A DNA stretch of 8,056 nt from NCBI GenBank assembly GCA_021795255.1, contig JAJYPQ010000160.1, positions 1 to 8,056 on the forward strand. Reading direction: 5' to 3'. Each line of letters opens with the position of its first letter. Within the stretch, counting starts at the first letter, position 1. The translations under genes were made by a program, and so were the position numbers. Positions 1 to 5,928 of the stretch are shown one piece after another. Below the pieces are notes generated by a model, which was given only the letters and a program-made list of their open reading frames with translations, did no database searches and was not told where the DNA came from. Source of the stretch: Pseudomonadota bacterium. Lineage in GTDB: Bacteria; Pseudomonadota; Gammaproteobacteria; Acidiferrobacterales; Acidiferrobacteraceae.

Positions 1-97
1 CGATCTGCTCGTTTGTGCGGCTAACCTGCTGGCGCATACGCCGCACGACACGATCATTGCGGCTCCCGAAGAACTTGCTTAAGACGTTTGCGACCAT
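1..97 (-). CDS. secA: SecA, preprotein translocase ATPase (N-terminal fragment, runs off the window)
   Basis: Only the first 32 codons are present. The ATG at 97-95 opens a frame beginning MVANVLSKFFGSRNDR and continuing with RRMRQQV. This matches the very conserved SecA N-terminus, where FGSRNDR is followed by an Arg-rich helix that contacts SecYEG and lipid. SecA is the cytoplasmic ATPase that drives unfolded preproteins through SecYEG; its nucleotide-binding domains lie outside the window. The ATG is chosen because it reproduces the usual SecA start. The upstream AGAAGG is only 2 bases from the ATG, so the Shine-Dalgarno signal is poor. The gene lies 68 bases downstream of the M23 peptidase gene, on the same strand. 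secA directly downstream of the lpxC region is a known proteobacterial arrangement. The N-terminal match is short but specific. Confidence 0.9.
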   Translation of the reverse strand, partial: MVANVLSKFFGSRNDRVVRRMRQQVSRTNEQI

Positions 98-165
98 AGC
101 CTTCTTGGCGACCCGAGGAAAGCCGCATTATGGCTGAAAAGGCGCCTTACTTGAACACTTGAGCG

Positions 166-1092
166 CTAATGACGATCAGCTATATGGAGGAAACCGATAG
201 GATTAATGGGGGCGCCGTGCAAAAGGACTTCAAAATGGAGGTGCGGGCCCGTCGAATAGCCCGTGTCGCCGACCCGACCGAGCAATTGGCCTTTATGGAT
301 AATCTCTCCGACATGCACGTAACGGGCGCTCAGATGAGCGTACATGGTGACCTCGCTGTGGCCATCAAACACCTTGATAAGCCGGCCAAAGCCGCCATCG
401 AGTCCGGCGAAAATCACGATACCGGCCGCCATGGCCCGCACCGGTGTCCCGACCAGGGCCGCAATATCGACCCCTGGGTGGAAACCAGGGCGACCCGTAA
501 AGGGATCGGGGCGCGGCCCAAAAGGCGATGAGATCCAGCCCCCCCGAACCGGCCAGCCCCCGGGCGTCGTGTTCGCATTCACTTGGCGCGCGGCCAGCAC
601 CGTCCCCAAAGCCGTAAGCTCCATTTCCTTATACGCAAGCGCTGCATGGAGTCGCGCCGACAGGCTTTGGAGCCCGGCAACGGTCCAATTTGCCTCCTTG
701 CCAAGACCCGCGACCGCCGAGGGGGCTGGGTTCGCGGTATGCCACACGGTAGGTCGAATATCCGCAAGGGCCCCTAGGCGCGAACCCAACACGTCGAGCC
801 GACTCGTTTGCGCCTGGAGTGTGCCAATGTCGCGAGCGAGGCCCGAGAGTTCCGTCCCGCTGAGGTCGCGCAAACGTTGGACCCTGGCTACCGTCTGTTG
901 CAGACCGGTGACTTGGTGGCCCCCCGCGCCGCGAGCAAGCGGGTTACCGAGCCCGGAAAGCCAAAAGGCCAGACCTCCTAAAACCACTGGAACAACGCCG
1001 AAAAGCACTATCGCGCCCAATATGATGCGCCCGGTCGTCAACGTTATCCGACGCGCGCTCGCGTCGGCTTCGCGCATCACAATGATATTCAT
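166..1092 (-). CDS. Membrane-anchored M23 (LytM-type) zinc metallopeptidase
   Basis: A 308-residue protein, probably an inner-membrane-anchored periplasmic murein endopeptidase or a LytM-type factor. A short basic N-terminus precedes one hydrophobic segment (about residues 21-46). A coiled-coil/Leu-rich region follows (about 60-112 and 138-165), then a C-terminal LytM domain (about 180-302). The active-site set is complete: HPGVD gives zinc ligands H205 and D209, YAHL gives H253, and HLHFE gives H284 and H286. It should therefore be catalytically competent, unlike EnvC or NlpD, which have lost these residues. The fold matches peptidases that cut peptide cross-links, but the exact bond cannot be told from sequence. 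The ATG overlaps the stop of the preceding gene (ATGA at 1089-1092), implying translational coupling. It sits where enteric bacteria carry secM, but no SecM-like arrest sequence is visible at its C-terminus. The family is certain; the physiological role is inferred. Confidence 0.93.
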   Translation of the reverse strand: MNIIVMREADASARRITLTTGRIILGAIVLFGVVPVVLGGLAFWLSGLGNPLARGAGGHQVTGLQQTVARVQRLRDLSGTELSGLARDIGTLQAQTSRLDVLGSRLGALADIRPTVWHTANPAPSAVAGLGKEANWTVAGLQSLSARLHAALAYKEMELTALGTVLAARQVNANTTPGGWPVRGGWISSPFGPRPDPFTGRPGFHPGVDIAALVGTPVRAMAAGIVIFAGLDGGFGRLIKVFDGHSEVTMYAHLSARYVHVGEIIHKGQLLGRVGDTGYSTGPHLHFEVLLHGAPINPIGFLHIADRH

Positions 1093-1583
1093 AGCGACCG
1101 CCGGGGTGACCGCTTCCTAGGATGCCGCGTTTGCAACTGCCGGGACAACGTATGGAGAGAGGCCATCAGATGCGTCCCCTGGCGGGGACGCACGGAGGGA
1201 ATGGGGGGACGGACCAGGCGGAGATGGATACCAGCTGAGCGCATCAGTCGCTCTTGAAGCACGGTCAGCCGTACAGCCTCGGAGTTCAAAGCCCCCAACT
1301 CGAGCCCCATAGCATCAAGGCCGGCCGATGTATTACGCGTTACGAGGGCCACCTCGTTGCGCAAGGCCCGCGCCTCAGTTGCGCGCGCGAGGGGGTGGGA
1401 ATCGGGGGCAAGCAGCCGCGCCAAGGCGCCATAAACGCCGACTGCCAAAAGCAGCGGAATAACGCCCCCAATGAGGGCCGCGCCGAGCTTCCACTGCTTA
1501 GGAGTCAAGCGAAAAGAGCGGTTCCAGGGGTGTCTATGCCCGACTACAAGAACACTCAGATGAGCGGGTCGTTCTGCCTTCAC
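1089..1583 (-). CDS. Small membrane/coiled-coil protein, paralogous to the N-terminal half of the adjacent M23 peptidase
   Basis: A 164-residue protein of unknown function. A cytoplasmic N-terminus is followed by one hydrophobic segment (about residues 32-55), a helical heptad-like region (about 65-115), a Pro/Arg-rich linker (about 121-136), and a very basic tail (HPRKRSPRRSL). By eye it aligns from the membrane segment onward with the M23 protein encoded next. Shared elements are the PLAR motif after the membrane segment, an LxxLxxxAxRLxVLxxRL-like helix ending in AGI/ADI, and a late SLxxLSRQL/SLSARL stretch. It stops where the neighbour enters its catalytic domain, so there are no zinc ligands. 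The GTG start at 1583 is supported by AGGGAGG five bases upstream. Its stop overlaps the M23 start (ATGA). It may be a truncated tandem duplicate or a non-catalytic partner that pairs through the coiled coil; both are inference. Coding status is supported by the strong ribosome site and the coupling. Confidence 0.8.
   Translation of the reverse strand: MKAERPAHLSVLVVGHRHPWNRSFRLTPKQWKLGAALIGGVIPLLLAVGVYGALARLLAPDSHPLARATEARALRNEVALVTRNTSAGLDAMGLELGALNSEAVRLTVLQERLMRSAGIHLRLVRPPIPSVRPRQGTHLMASLHTLSRQLQTRHPRKRSPRRSL
1171..1192 (-). other. Strong stem-loop inside the coding sequence of the 164-residue membrane protein
   Basis: TGCGTCCCC and GGGGACGCA form a perfect 9-bp inverted repeat with a 4-base loop (GCCA on the transcribed sense strand); one more G-U pair can close it in RNA. 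It falls in the Pro/Arg linker codons (about residues 130-138), roughly 80 bases before the M23 start. No T-run follows, so it is not an intrinsic terminator. The structure is seen directly; any effect on the downstream gene is inference. Confidence 0.5.
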
Positions 1584-1588
1584 TCGTT

Positions 1589-1595
1589 CCTCCCT
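1589..1595 (-). promoter_or_regulatory. Strong ribosome-binding site for the 164-residue membrane protein
   Basis: On the minus strand AGGGAGG is followed by AACGA and the GTG at 1583. The near-consensus Shine-Dalgarno at 5-base spacing is the main reason for accepting this GTG start, and it supports the small protein being translated. Confidence 0.7.
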
Positions 1596-1608
1596 TTTAA
1601 GGACCCTT

Positions 1609-1625
1609 GGCGGCCTTGGGCCGCC
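1609..1625 (-). other. GC-rich stem-loop just after the lpxC stop codon
   Basis: A perfect 7-bp inverted repeat (GGCGGCC and GGCCGCC) with a 3-base loop begins four bases after the lpxC TAA. The downstream minus-strand sequence is AAGGGTCCTTAAAA, not a T-run, so it is not a standard intrinsic terminator. It could act as a 3'-end stabiliser or processing point for lpxC mRNA, or a partial attenuator before the two downstream genes. The repeat is seen directly; the function is inferred. Confidence 0.45.
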
Positions 1626-1629
1626 GCCC

Positions 1630-2544
1630 TTATGTCATAGCCGGCAGGGCCCGAGCGAAAGAAATAGCCGGTTCATCGGTTTCCTCAAACGATATCAATT
1701 CCCAAGCATCGGCATCCGCAACCAATGCTCGCAAGAGCCTGTTATTCAGCGCATGTCCCGACTTACAGGCGCTAAAGGCGCCGATGAGGGGGTGCCCCAG
1801 CAAATAAAGGTCTCCGATGGCGTCGAGTATCTTATGCTTAACGAATTCGTCCTCATACCGCAATCCGTCTTCGTTCAGGATACGGAAATCGTCCATGACG
1901 ATGGCGTTATCTAAACCGCCACCACGGGCCAGCCCGTTTTGGCGCAGGGCCTCAAGCTGGCGCATAAAGCCGAACGTACGCGCCCGACTGATCTCTTTCA
2001 CGAACGAGGTCGTCGAGAAGTCTACGCAAGCCACTTGCGTCGAATTACGGAAGATCGGATGATCGAAATCGATGGTGAAGGACACTTTAAAGCCGTCCCA
2101 CGGGTCAAACCGGACCCATTTGCCGTTGTCTTCGATTTCAACCGTCTTGCGGATACGAATAAAGCGCTTGGGTGCCGCTTGCTCGTCTACACCTGCCGAC
2201 TGAATAAGGAACACAAACGGACCCGCGCTCCCGTCCATGATCGGCACTTCCGCGGCCGTCAGATCAACATAGGCGTTATCAATCCCCAGCCCCGCGAAGG
2301 CCGACATGAGGTGCTCGACCGTCGATATTCGCGCGCCATTGTGCTCCAGAGTCGTGGATAAGCGAGTATCGCTCACATTTTCAGGGCAAGCGCGGACCTC
2401 GATAAGCTGGGGGGTGTCGACCCGGCGAAAAATAATGCCGCTGTCCGCAGGCGCGGGACGTAAGGTCAAATACACCTTCTCGCCCGTATGCAGCCCGACG
2501 CCGGTGGCTCGAATGACGTTCTTTAAAGTGCGTTGCTTTATCAT
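1630..2544 (-). CDS. lpxC: UDP-3-O-acyl-N-acetylglucosamine deacetylase (LpxC)
   Basis: A 304-residue cytoplasmic zinc amidase, the family's usual length (E. coli has 305). It removes the acetyl group from UDP-3-O-acyl-GlcNAc, the committed step of lipid A synthesis. The protein opens [21 protein letters not shown], which is typical of LpxC. Catalytic elements are present in order: STVEHLMSA carries E77 (general base) and zinc ligand H78, HKILDAIGD carries zinc ligands H237 and D241, and KSGHALN carries H264. The [10 protein letters not shown] stretch lies near 101-110. The start ATG at 2544 gives the canonical N-terminus; the upstream GGAAG is a modest ribosome site. It lies 175 bases after ftsZ with its own candidate promoter in the gap, so it may be transcribed both from the cluster and independently. 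In E. coli LpxC level is set mainly by FtsH proteolysis; the C-terminus here (RALPAMT) is Ala-rich and hydrophobic, but whether it acts as a degron is unknown. Confidence 0.98.
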   Translation of the reverse strand: MIKQRTLKNVIRATGVGLHTGEKVYLTLRPAPADSGIIFRRVDTPQLIEVRACPENVSDTRLSTTLEHNGARISTVEHLMSAFAGLGIDNAYVDLTAAEVPIMDGSAGPFVFLIQSAGVDEQAAPKRFIRIRKTVEIEDNGKWVRFDPWDGFKVSFTIDFDHPIFRNSTQVACVDFSTTSFVKEISRARTFGFMRQLEALRQNGLARGGGLDNAIVMDDFRILNEDGLRYEDEFVKHKILDAIGDLYLLGHPLIGAFSACKSGHALNNRLLRALVADADAWELISFEETDEPAISFARALPAMT

Positions 2545-2609
2545 GAGACTTCCGCGCTATGAAGCAGAATAAGCACCCTGCTGACCATGCCGAACGTCCC
2601 TGAACGGCC

Positions 2610-2628
2610 GCCGGACCTGATTTCCGGC
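2610..2628 (-). other. Stem-loop in the putative lpxC leader
   Basis: A perfect 6-bp inverted repeat (GCCGGA and TCCGGC) surrounds a 7-base loop, about 66 bases upstream of the lpxC ATG and just downstream of the candidate -10 box. No T-run follows, so it is not an intrinsic terminator. If the promoter is real, the hairpin lies near the 5' end of the lpxC mRNA and could affect its stability. Confidence 0.35.
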
Positions 2629-2638
2629 ATTGTCCTAA

Positions 2639-2667
2639 ACTGTAAAGACAAAACCGAGTTCTGTCCA
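2639..2667 (-). promoter_or_regulatory. Candidate sigma70-type promoter for lpxC
   Basis: On the minus strand TGGACA (5 of 6 to TTGACA, at 2667-2662) and TACAGT (4 of 6 to TATAAT, at 2644-2639) are separated by exactly 17 bases. The predicted start falls roughly 85-90 bases upstream of the lpxC ATG. In E. coli lpxC also has a promoter close to its start, so a promoter here is expected. The match was made by eye with no scoring. Confidence 0.4.
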
Positions 2668-2719
2668 GGCCGGTGTTGGCCCGGGCTCCTGGTCGGCACA
2701 GGCACCCCGATAGACGGGC

Positions 2720-3865
2720 TCAATCGGCCTGGCGGCGCAAAAACGCCGGGATGTCTAGGTAATCGGCCGCCGATGTATCGACCTTGGCACCGACGCGCCG
2801 ATTCCGAATCACGGTCGGCGTATCCAGGTCATCGTAATTGGGCGTAACTGATCCTCCGGATCCAGCGGACGCAGCTTTGGCCACCTTAAGGGCCACAGTG
2901 CGCCTATGGCCCTGACCCAAGCCTGTGGCCACCACGGTCACCCGCATATCCTCCTCCATATCCGGATCAATAGCGGTACCCATGACCACAGTCGCATCCT
3001 CGGAAGCAAACTCCTTGATGGTGTCACCCACCTCGGCAAACTCACCCAGAGACATATTGGCGCCGGCTGTAATATTGACGAGCATGCCACGCGCGCCGGC
3101 AATATCGACGTCCTCGAGTAAAGGACTCGAAATCGCTGCCCGCGCTGCCTCTCTGGCCCGATCCGAGCCCCGCGCGACAGCCGATCCCATCATTGCCATC
3201 CCCATTTCGGACATGACCGTGCGGACGTCAGCAAAATCCACGTTAATATGCCCGGGACGGGTAATGAGCTCAGCAATACCTTGTACGGCCCCCTGCAAGA
3301 CCTGGTTGGCTCTTCCGAAGGCGTCAAGCAAGGTCATGTCGCGTCCCACCACCGCGAGCAGCTTTTCGTTCGGGATAGTGATAATCGAGTCCACATATTC
3401 GCTCAGGTCGCGAATGCCTTGTTCGGCGACGGTCATGCGCTTTTTTCCCTCGAAAGGAAATGGCTTGGTAATCACAGCCACCGTCAGTATCCCCTGATCT
3501 TTAGCAATCTGCGCCACTATCGGAGCCGCACCGGTGCCAGTCCCACCGCCCATGCCGGCTGTAATGAACACCATGTCCGCACCGGCCAGGGCCTCTGCAA
3601 TACGCTCTCGATCCTCCATGGCCGCTTGCCGGCCGACGCTCGGATCGGCTCCCGCCCCCAAGCCCTTCGTTAGGTTGGACCCGAGTTGCAAAATGATGTT
3701 CGCCGATGATTTTTTGATGGCCTGAGCATCAGTATTGGCGACGATAAACTCTACGCCCTCAATGTTCGAGCGCATCATGTACTCGATAGCGTTGCCGCCG
3801 CCACCGCCTACGCCTATGACCTTAATAATGGCTTGTTGGCCACTTGTATCGACTATTTCAAACAT
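2720..3865 (-). CDS. ftsZ: Cell division GTPase FtsZ
   Basis: A 381-residue tubulin-like GTPase that polymerises into the Z-ring at midcell. The N-terminus MFEIVDTSGQQAIIKVIGVG leads into the GGGGGNA nucleotide-binding loop (about residues 20-26). The tubulin signature GGGTGTG is at 106-112. NVDFADV (about 208-214) is the T7 synergy loop with the two catalytic Asp residues that act across the subunit interface. After the globular core (to about 315) comes a linker of about 50 residues, then the conserved C-terminal peptide YLDIPAFLRRQAD, which in gammaproteobacteria binds FtsA and ZipA. The ATG at 3865 follows AGGAG at 8-base spacing. The gap after ftsA is 49 bases. All key residues are intact and the length is normal for the family. 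The call is certain. Confidence 0.99.
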   Translation of the reverse strand: MFEIVDTSGQQAIIKVIGVGGGGGNAIEYMMRSNIEGVEFIVANTDAQAIKKSSANIILQLGSNLTKGLGAGADPSVGRQAAMEDRERIAEALAGADMVFITAGMGGGTGTGAAPIVAQIAKDQGILTVAVITKPFPFEGKKRMTVAEQGIRDLSEYVDSIITIPNEKLLAVVGRDMTLLDAFGRANQVLQGAVQGIAELITRPGHINVDFADVRTVMSEMGMAMMGSAVARGSDRAREAARAAISSPLLEDVDIAGARGMLVNITAGANMSLGEFAEVGDTIKEFASEDATVVMGTAIDPDMEEDMRVTVVATGLGQGHRRTVALKVAKAASAGSGGSVTPNYDDLDTPTVIRNRRVGAKVDTSAADYLDIPAFLRRQAD

Positions 3866-3873
3866 GATTGACT

Positions 3874-3878
3874 CTCCT
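3874..3878 (-). promoter_or_regulatory. ftsZ ribosome-binding site
   Basis: AGGAG on the minus strand stands 8 bases before the ftsZ ATG at 3865. It is among the better Shine-Dalgarno sites in the window, in keeping with FtsZ being needed in larger amounts than its upstream neighbours, most of whose starts rely on overlap coupling. Confidence 0.6.
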
Positions 3879-3914
3879 GTCCTTTAGATTGCGCCCGTGT
3901 CGATTTCCATTTCA

Positions 3915-5156
3915 TCAAAAATTCCCCTGAAACCAGCCTTTCATGCGACTCAATATCTCTGAAAATCGTCCCGGCATTGCGCGGCCGGCGGGCGTGAAGT
4001 CCACGCTCGCGGCCTGCCGGTGCCCGTACAAGACCAAACCCACGCCGGTCGCAAAAATCGGGTTGTGAACGACCCCGCTGAGACCGCCCACGTATTGTGG
4101 AACGCCGATACGAACCGGTGCGTGAAACACCTCTTCTGCCAACTCTGCCATGCCCTCCATTTTCGCGCTGCCCCCGGTCAGAACGATGCCAGATCCTAAC
4201 AAATCGATAAAACCACTTTTCCGTAAATCTTCAGATATCAGTTCGTAGAGCTCAGTAATGCGAGGCTCCACGACCTCCGCCAAGGTTTGGCGCGACAACT
4301 TGCGCGGGGCGCGATCGCCGACGCCTGGCACTTCGACCATGCCTTCCTCTACACCTTGACCGTAGGCACAGGCGTATTGCTTTTTGATGTCCTCCGCATA
4401 CTGCGTGGGGGTGCGGAGCGCGACCGCGATATCGTTGGTTACCTGATCGCCGGCAATAGGGATAACAGACGTGTGCCGTATCGCGCCTTGCGTAAAGACC
4501 GAGATATCGGTCGTTCCACCACCAATATCTACCAAGCAAACGCCAAGCTCCTTCTCGTCTTCGGTAAGGACCGAGATGCTTGACGCCAATTGCTCGAGAA
4601 TGATGTCGTCTACCTCAAGCCCGCATCGACGCACACATTTGATGATATTTTGGGCGGCACTGACCGCGCCCGTGACGATATGGACCTTCGCCTCGAGGCG
4701 CACCCCCGACATTCCGATCGGTTCCCGTACCCCCTCCTGCCTGTCAATGATGAATTCTTGAGGCAAGATATGGAGGATTTTTTGGTCGGCCGGGATCGGA
4801 AGCGCGCGCGCCGCCTCAAGCACGCGGTCGACATCCCCCTGAGCCACCTCTTTGGTCTTTATGGCCACGATGCCATGCGAGTTGACCGAGTTGATGTGGC
4901 TTCCGGCAATTCCGGCATAAACCGAGTGAATTTGGCAGCCGGCCATAAGCTCGGCTTCCTCGACCGCCCTTTGTATCGACTGGACCGTCGATTCAATATT
5001 AACAACCACTCCTTTTTTCAGGCCCCGCGAGGGCTGGTGGCCAACCCCTATGATCTCTACTGTTCCATCGCTTGCGACCTCACCCACGATAGCGAGCACT
5101 TTGGACGTGCCGATGTCCAGGCCGACAATGAGCTTGGTGTCACCCTTTTTGGTCAT
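3915..5156 (-). CDS. ftsA: Cell division protein FtsA (actin-like membrane tether of the Z-ring)
   Basis: A 413-residue actin-fold ATPase that anchors FtsZ to the inner membrane and signals to the later divisome proteins. Seen in order: the phosphate-1 loop GLDIGTSKV (residues 12-20); the FtsA-specific 1C subdomain (about 84-165); the phosphate-2 motif VDIGGGTTD (209-217); and the adenosine motif IVLTGGSAKMEGM (324-336). The C-terminal amphipathic helix SRMKGWFQGNF is the membrane-targeting sequence and resembles the E. coli tail in its basic and aromatic pattern. The ATG at 5156 gives the expected N-terminus and lies inside the end of ftsQ, so ribosomes finishing ftsQ can re-enter here; GGGG lies seven bases upstream. 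The length is close to the E. coli protein (420). ftsZ follows after 49 bases, the near-universal order in this phylum. The call is certain. Confidence 0.98.
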   Translation of the reverse strand: MTKKGDTKLIVGLDIGTSKVLAIVGEVASDGTVEIIGVGHQPSRGLKKGVVVNIESTVQSIQRAVEEAELMAGCQIHSVYAGIAGSHINSVNSHGIVAIKTKEVAQGDVDRVLEAARALPIPADQKILHILPQEFIIDRQEGVREPIGMSGVRLEAKVHIVTGAVSAAQNIIKCVRRCGLEVDDIILEQLASSISVLTEDEKELGVCLVDIGGGTTDISVFTQGAIRHTSVIPIAGDQVTNDIAVALRTPTQYAEDIKKQYACAYGQGVEEGMVEVPGVGDRAPRKLSRQTLAEVVEPRITELYELISEDLRKSGFIDLLGSGIVLTGGSAKMEGMAELAEEVFHAPVRIGVPQYVGGLSGVVHNPIFATGVGLVLYGHRQAASVDFTPAGRAMPGRFSEILSRMKGWFQGNF

Positions 5157-5928
5157 TTTGATCCCCAGGGGCCCCGCCCCAACCTACGGCGAAACCATTT
5201 GTGTAACGTAGATCGACCCGCCGCATGGAGGCGAACAAAGTGGCGATCTGTGGAAAGACACGAACAAAGCGCGCGATACGAGCGCTTCCGTCGTGCCCTA
5301 AAACGAGAAGCGGTCCCTTAACAAGATTGATGCGCCAAGTCTGGCGCTCGGACAGAGTAAGCGTGGAGATAGCCAACCCTAAAGGACTCAACAACTTCTG
5401 GAACCGGCGGTAGTGGGTCGCCATGTAGGCTTCACGACCGGCAGGGCCTCGGAATAGAGGTAGGCCCTGCGGTAGGTGGTAACCCTGGAGATGAACATGG
5501 GCGCCGTTGGCACCCACCCAGCCGCCATGGGCCCACCGGGCCGCCAAGGTTTGCGGGGCCACATAGACCACCAGAGTTCTCGAAAAACGGCGCTCGACGT
5601 GCGCTGCGCCCACCCAAGGAACTTGGCTGACCGCACGCTCCACGGAGTTAAGATCGAGACCATAAAAATTTTGGTGCATAAACGGCGCCACCGCCTGCAC
5701 CAAGGCCGGACGTGGCACATTTTGGAGATCACCAACTAAGCGTACCACCCGCACTGGGAAGCGCGTCGGTGCGAAAAAGGCCCGCACCAATAGGACCGCG
5801 AGCACAAGGCTTGCCACGACGAGAGACCCCAGTACATAGGACCCGGGAATTTGGGGAACGCGATATCGACGGCTAGCGGCCGTCCTTGAACCTACGGAAC
5901 GCAGACGCCAATCGGCGGTAGTTCTCAT
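5140..5928 (-). CDS. ftsQ: Cell division protein FtsQ
   Basis: A 262-residue bitopic inner-membrane protein that links the cytoplasmic Z-ring to periplasmic septal wall synthesis, through FtsB and FtsL. It has a basic cytoplasmic N-terminus (about residues 1-28, Arg-rich), one membrane segment (about 29-52), and a POTRA domain (about 57-127). The POTRA part includes VRLVGDLQNV, LDLNSVERAVSQVPWVGAAHVERRF and a VYVAPQTLAARW ending. A beta domain follows, ending in RVDLRYTNGFAVGW (237-250), the strand region near the FtsB-binding face in E. coli FtsQ. GGAGG lies four bases before the ATG at 5928. The start overlaps the ddlB stop (ATGA), and the gene ends 17 bases inside ftsA. FtsQ is poorly conserved, so the call rests on architecture plus position between ddlB and ftsA; together these are convincing. 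Confidence 0.95.
   Translation of the reverse strand: MRTTADWRLRSVGSRTAASRRYRVPQIPGSYVLGSLVVASLVLAVLLVRAFFAPTRFPVRVVRLVGDLQNVPRPALVQAVAPFMHQNFYGLDLNSVERAVSQVPWVGAAHVERRFSRTLVVYVAPQTLAARWAHGGWVGANGAHVHLQGYHLPQGLPLFRGPAGREAYMATHYRRFQKLLSPLGLAISTLTLSERQTWRINLVKGPLLVLGHDGSARIARFVRVFPQIATLFASMRRVDLRYTNGFAVGWGGAPGDQNDQKG

Larger units (their letters stand above)
2545..2719 (-). other. ftsZ-lpxC intergenic region
   Basis: A 175-base gap, the longest non-coding stretch in the window. It contains a candidate promoter (2639-2667), a stem-loop in the would-be lpxC leader (2610-2628), and a weak ribosome site close to the lpxC ATG. I see no T-rich intrinsic terminator for ftsZ. A 60-codon frame opening with TTG spans it exactly but has no recognisable features. 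Confidence 0.6.

Noticed and set aside
139..148. AAGGCGCCTT palindrome followed by Ts on the minus strand as a terminator for the M23 gene
   Set aside because: It has no usable loop and only a short T-run, so it cannot form a terminator hairpin.
127..155. Possible secA promoter on the minus strand: CATAAT (-10) with TTCAAG (-35) at 17-base spacing
   Set aside because: The -10 is 5 of 6, but no -35 at any allowed spacing exceeds 3 of 6. Too weak to list as a feature.
472..490. CCCTGG/CCAGGG inverted repeat in the M23 gene
   Set aside because: It encodes the conserved HPGVD zinc-site region; the codons explain the sequence.
344..1120. Long plus-strand frame opposite the M23 peptidase gene
   Set aside because: It is antisense to a gene with complete M23 motifs. 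Its product is low-complexity Arg/Pro/Ser-rich with no domain, as expected for a shadow frame in GC-rich DNA.
3060..3115. Near direct repeat with GCCGGC and AATATTGACG/AATATCGACG in ftsZ
   Set aside because: It comes from two similar peptide stretches (DIAGA and NITAGA) of the conserved FtsZ core, not a DNA repeat element.
4590..5321. 243-codon plus-strand frame opposite ftsA/ftsQ
   Set aside because: It is antisense to certain genes, with no motif, no ribosome site and no matching neighbours.
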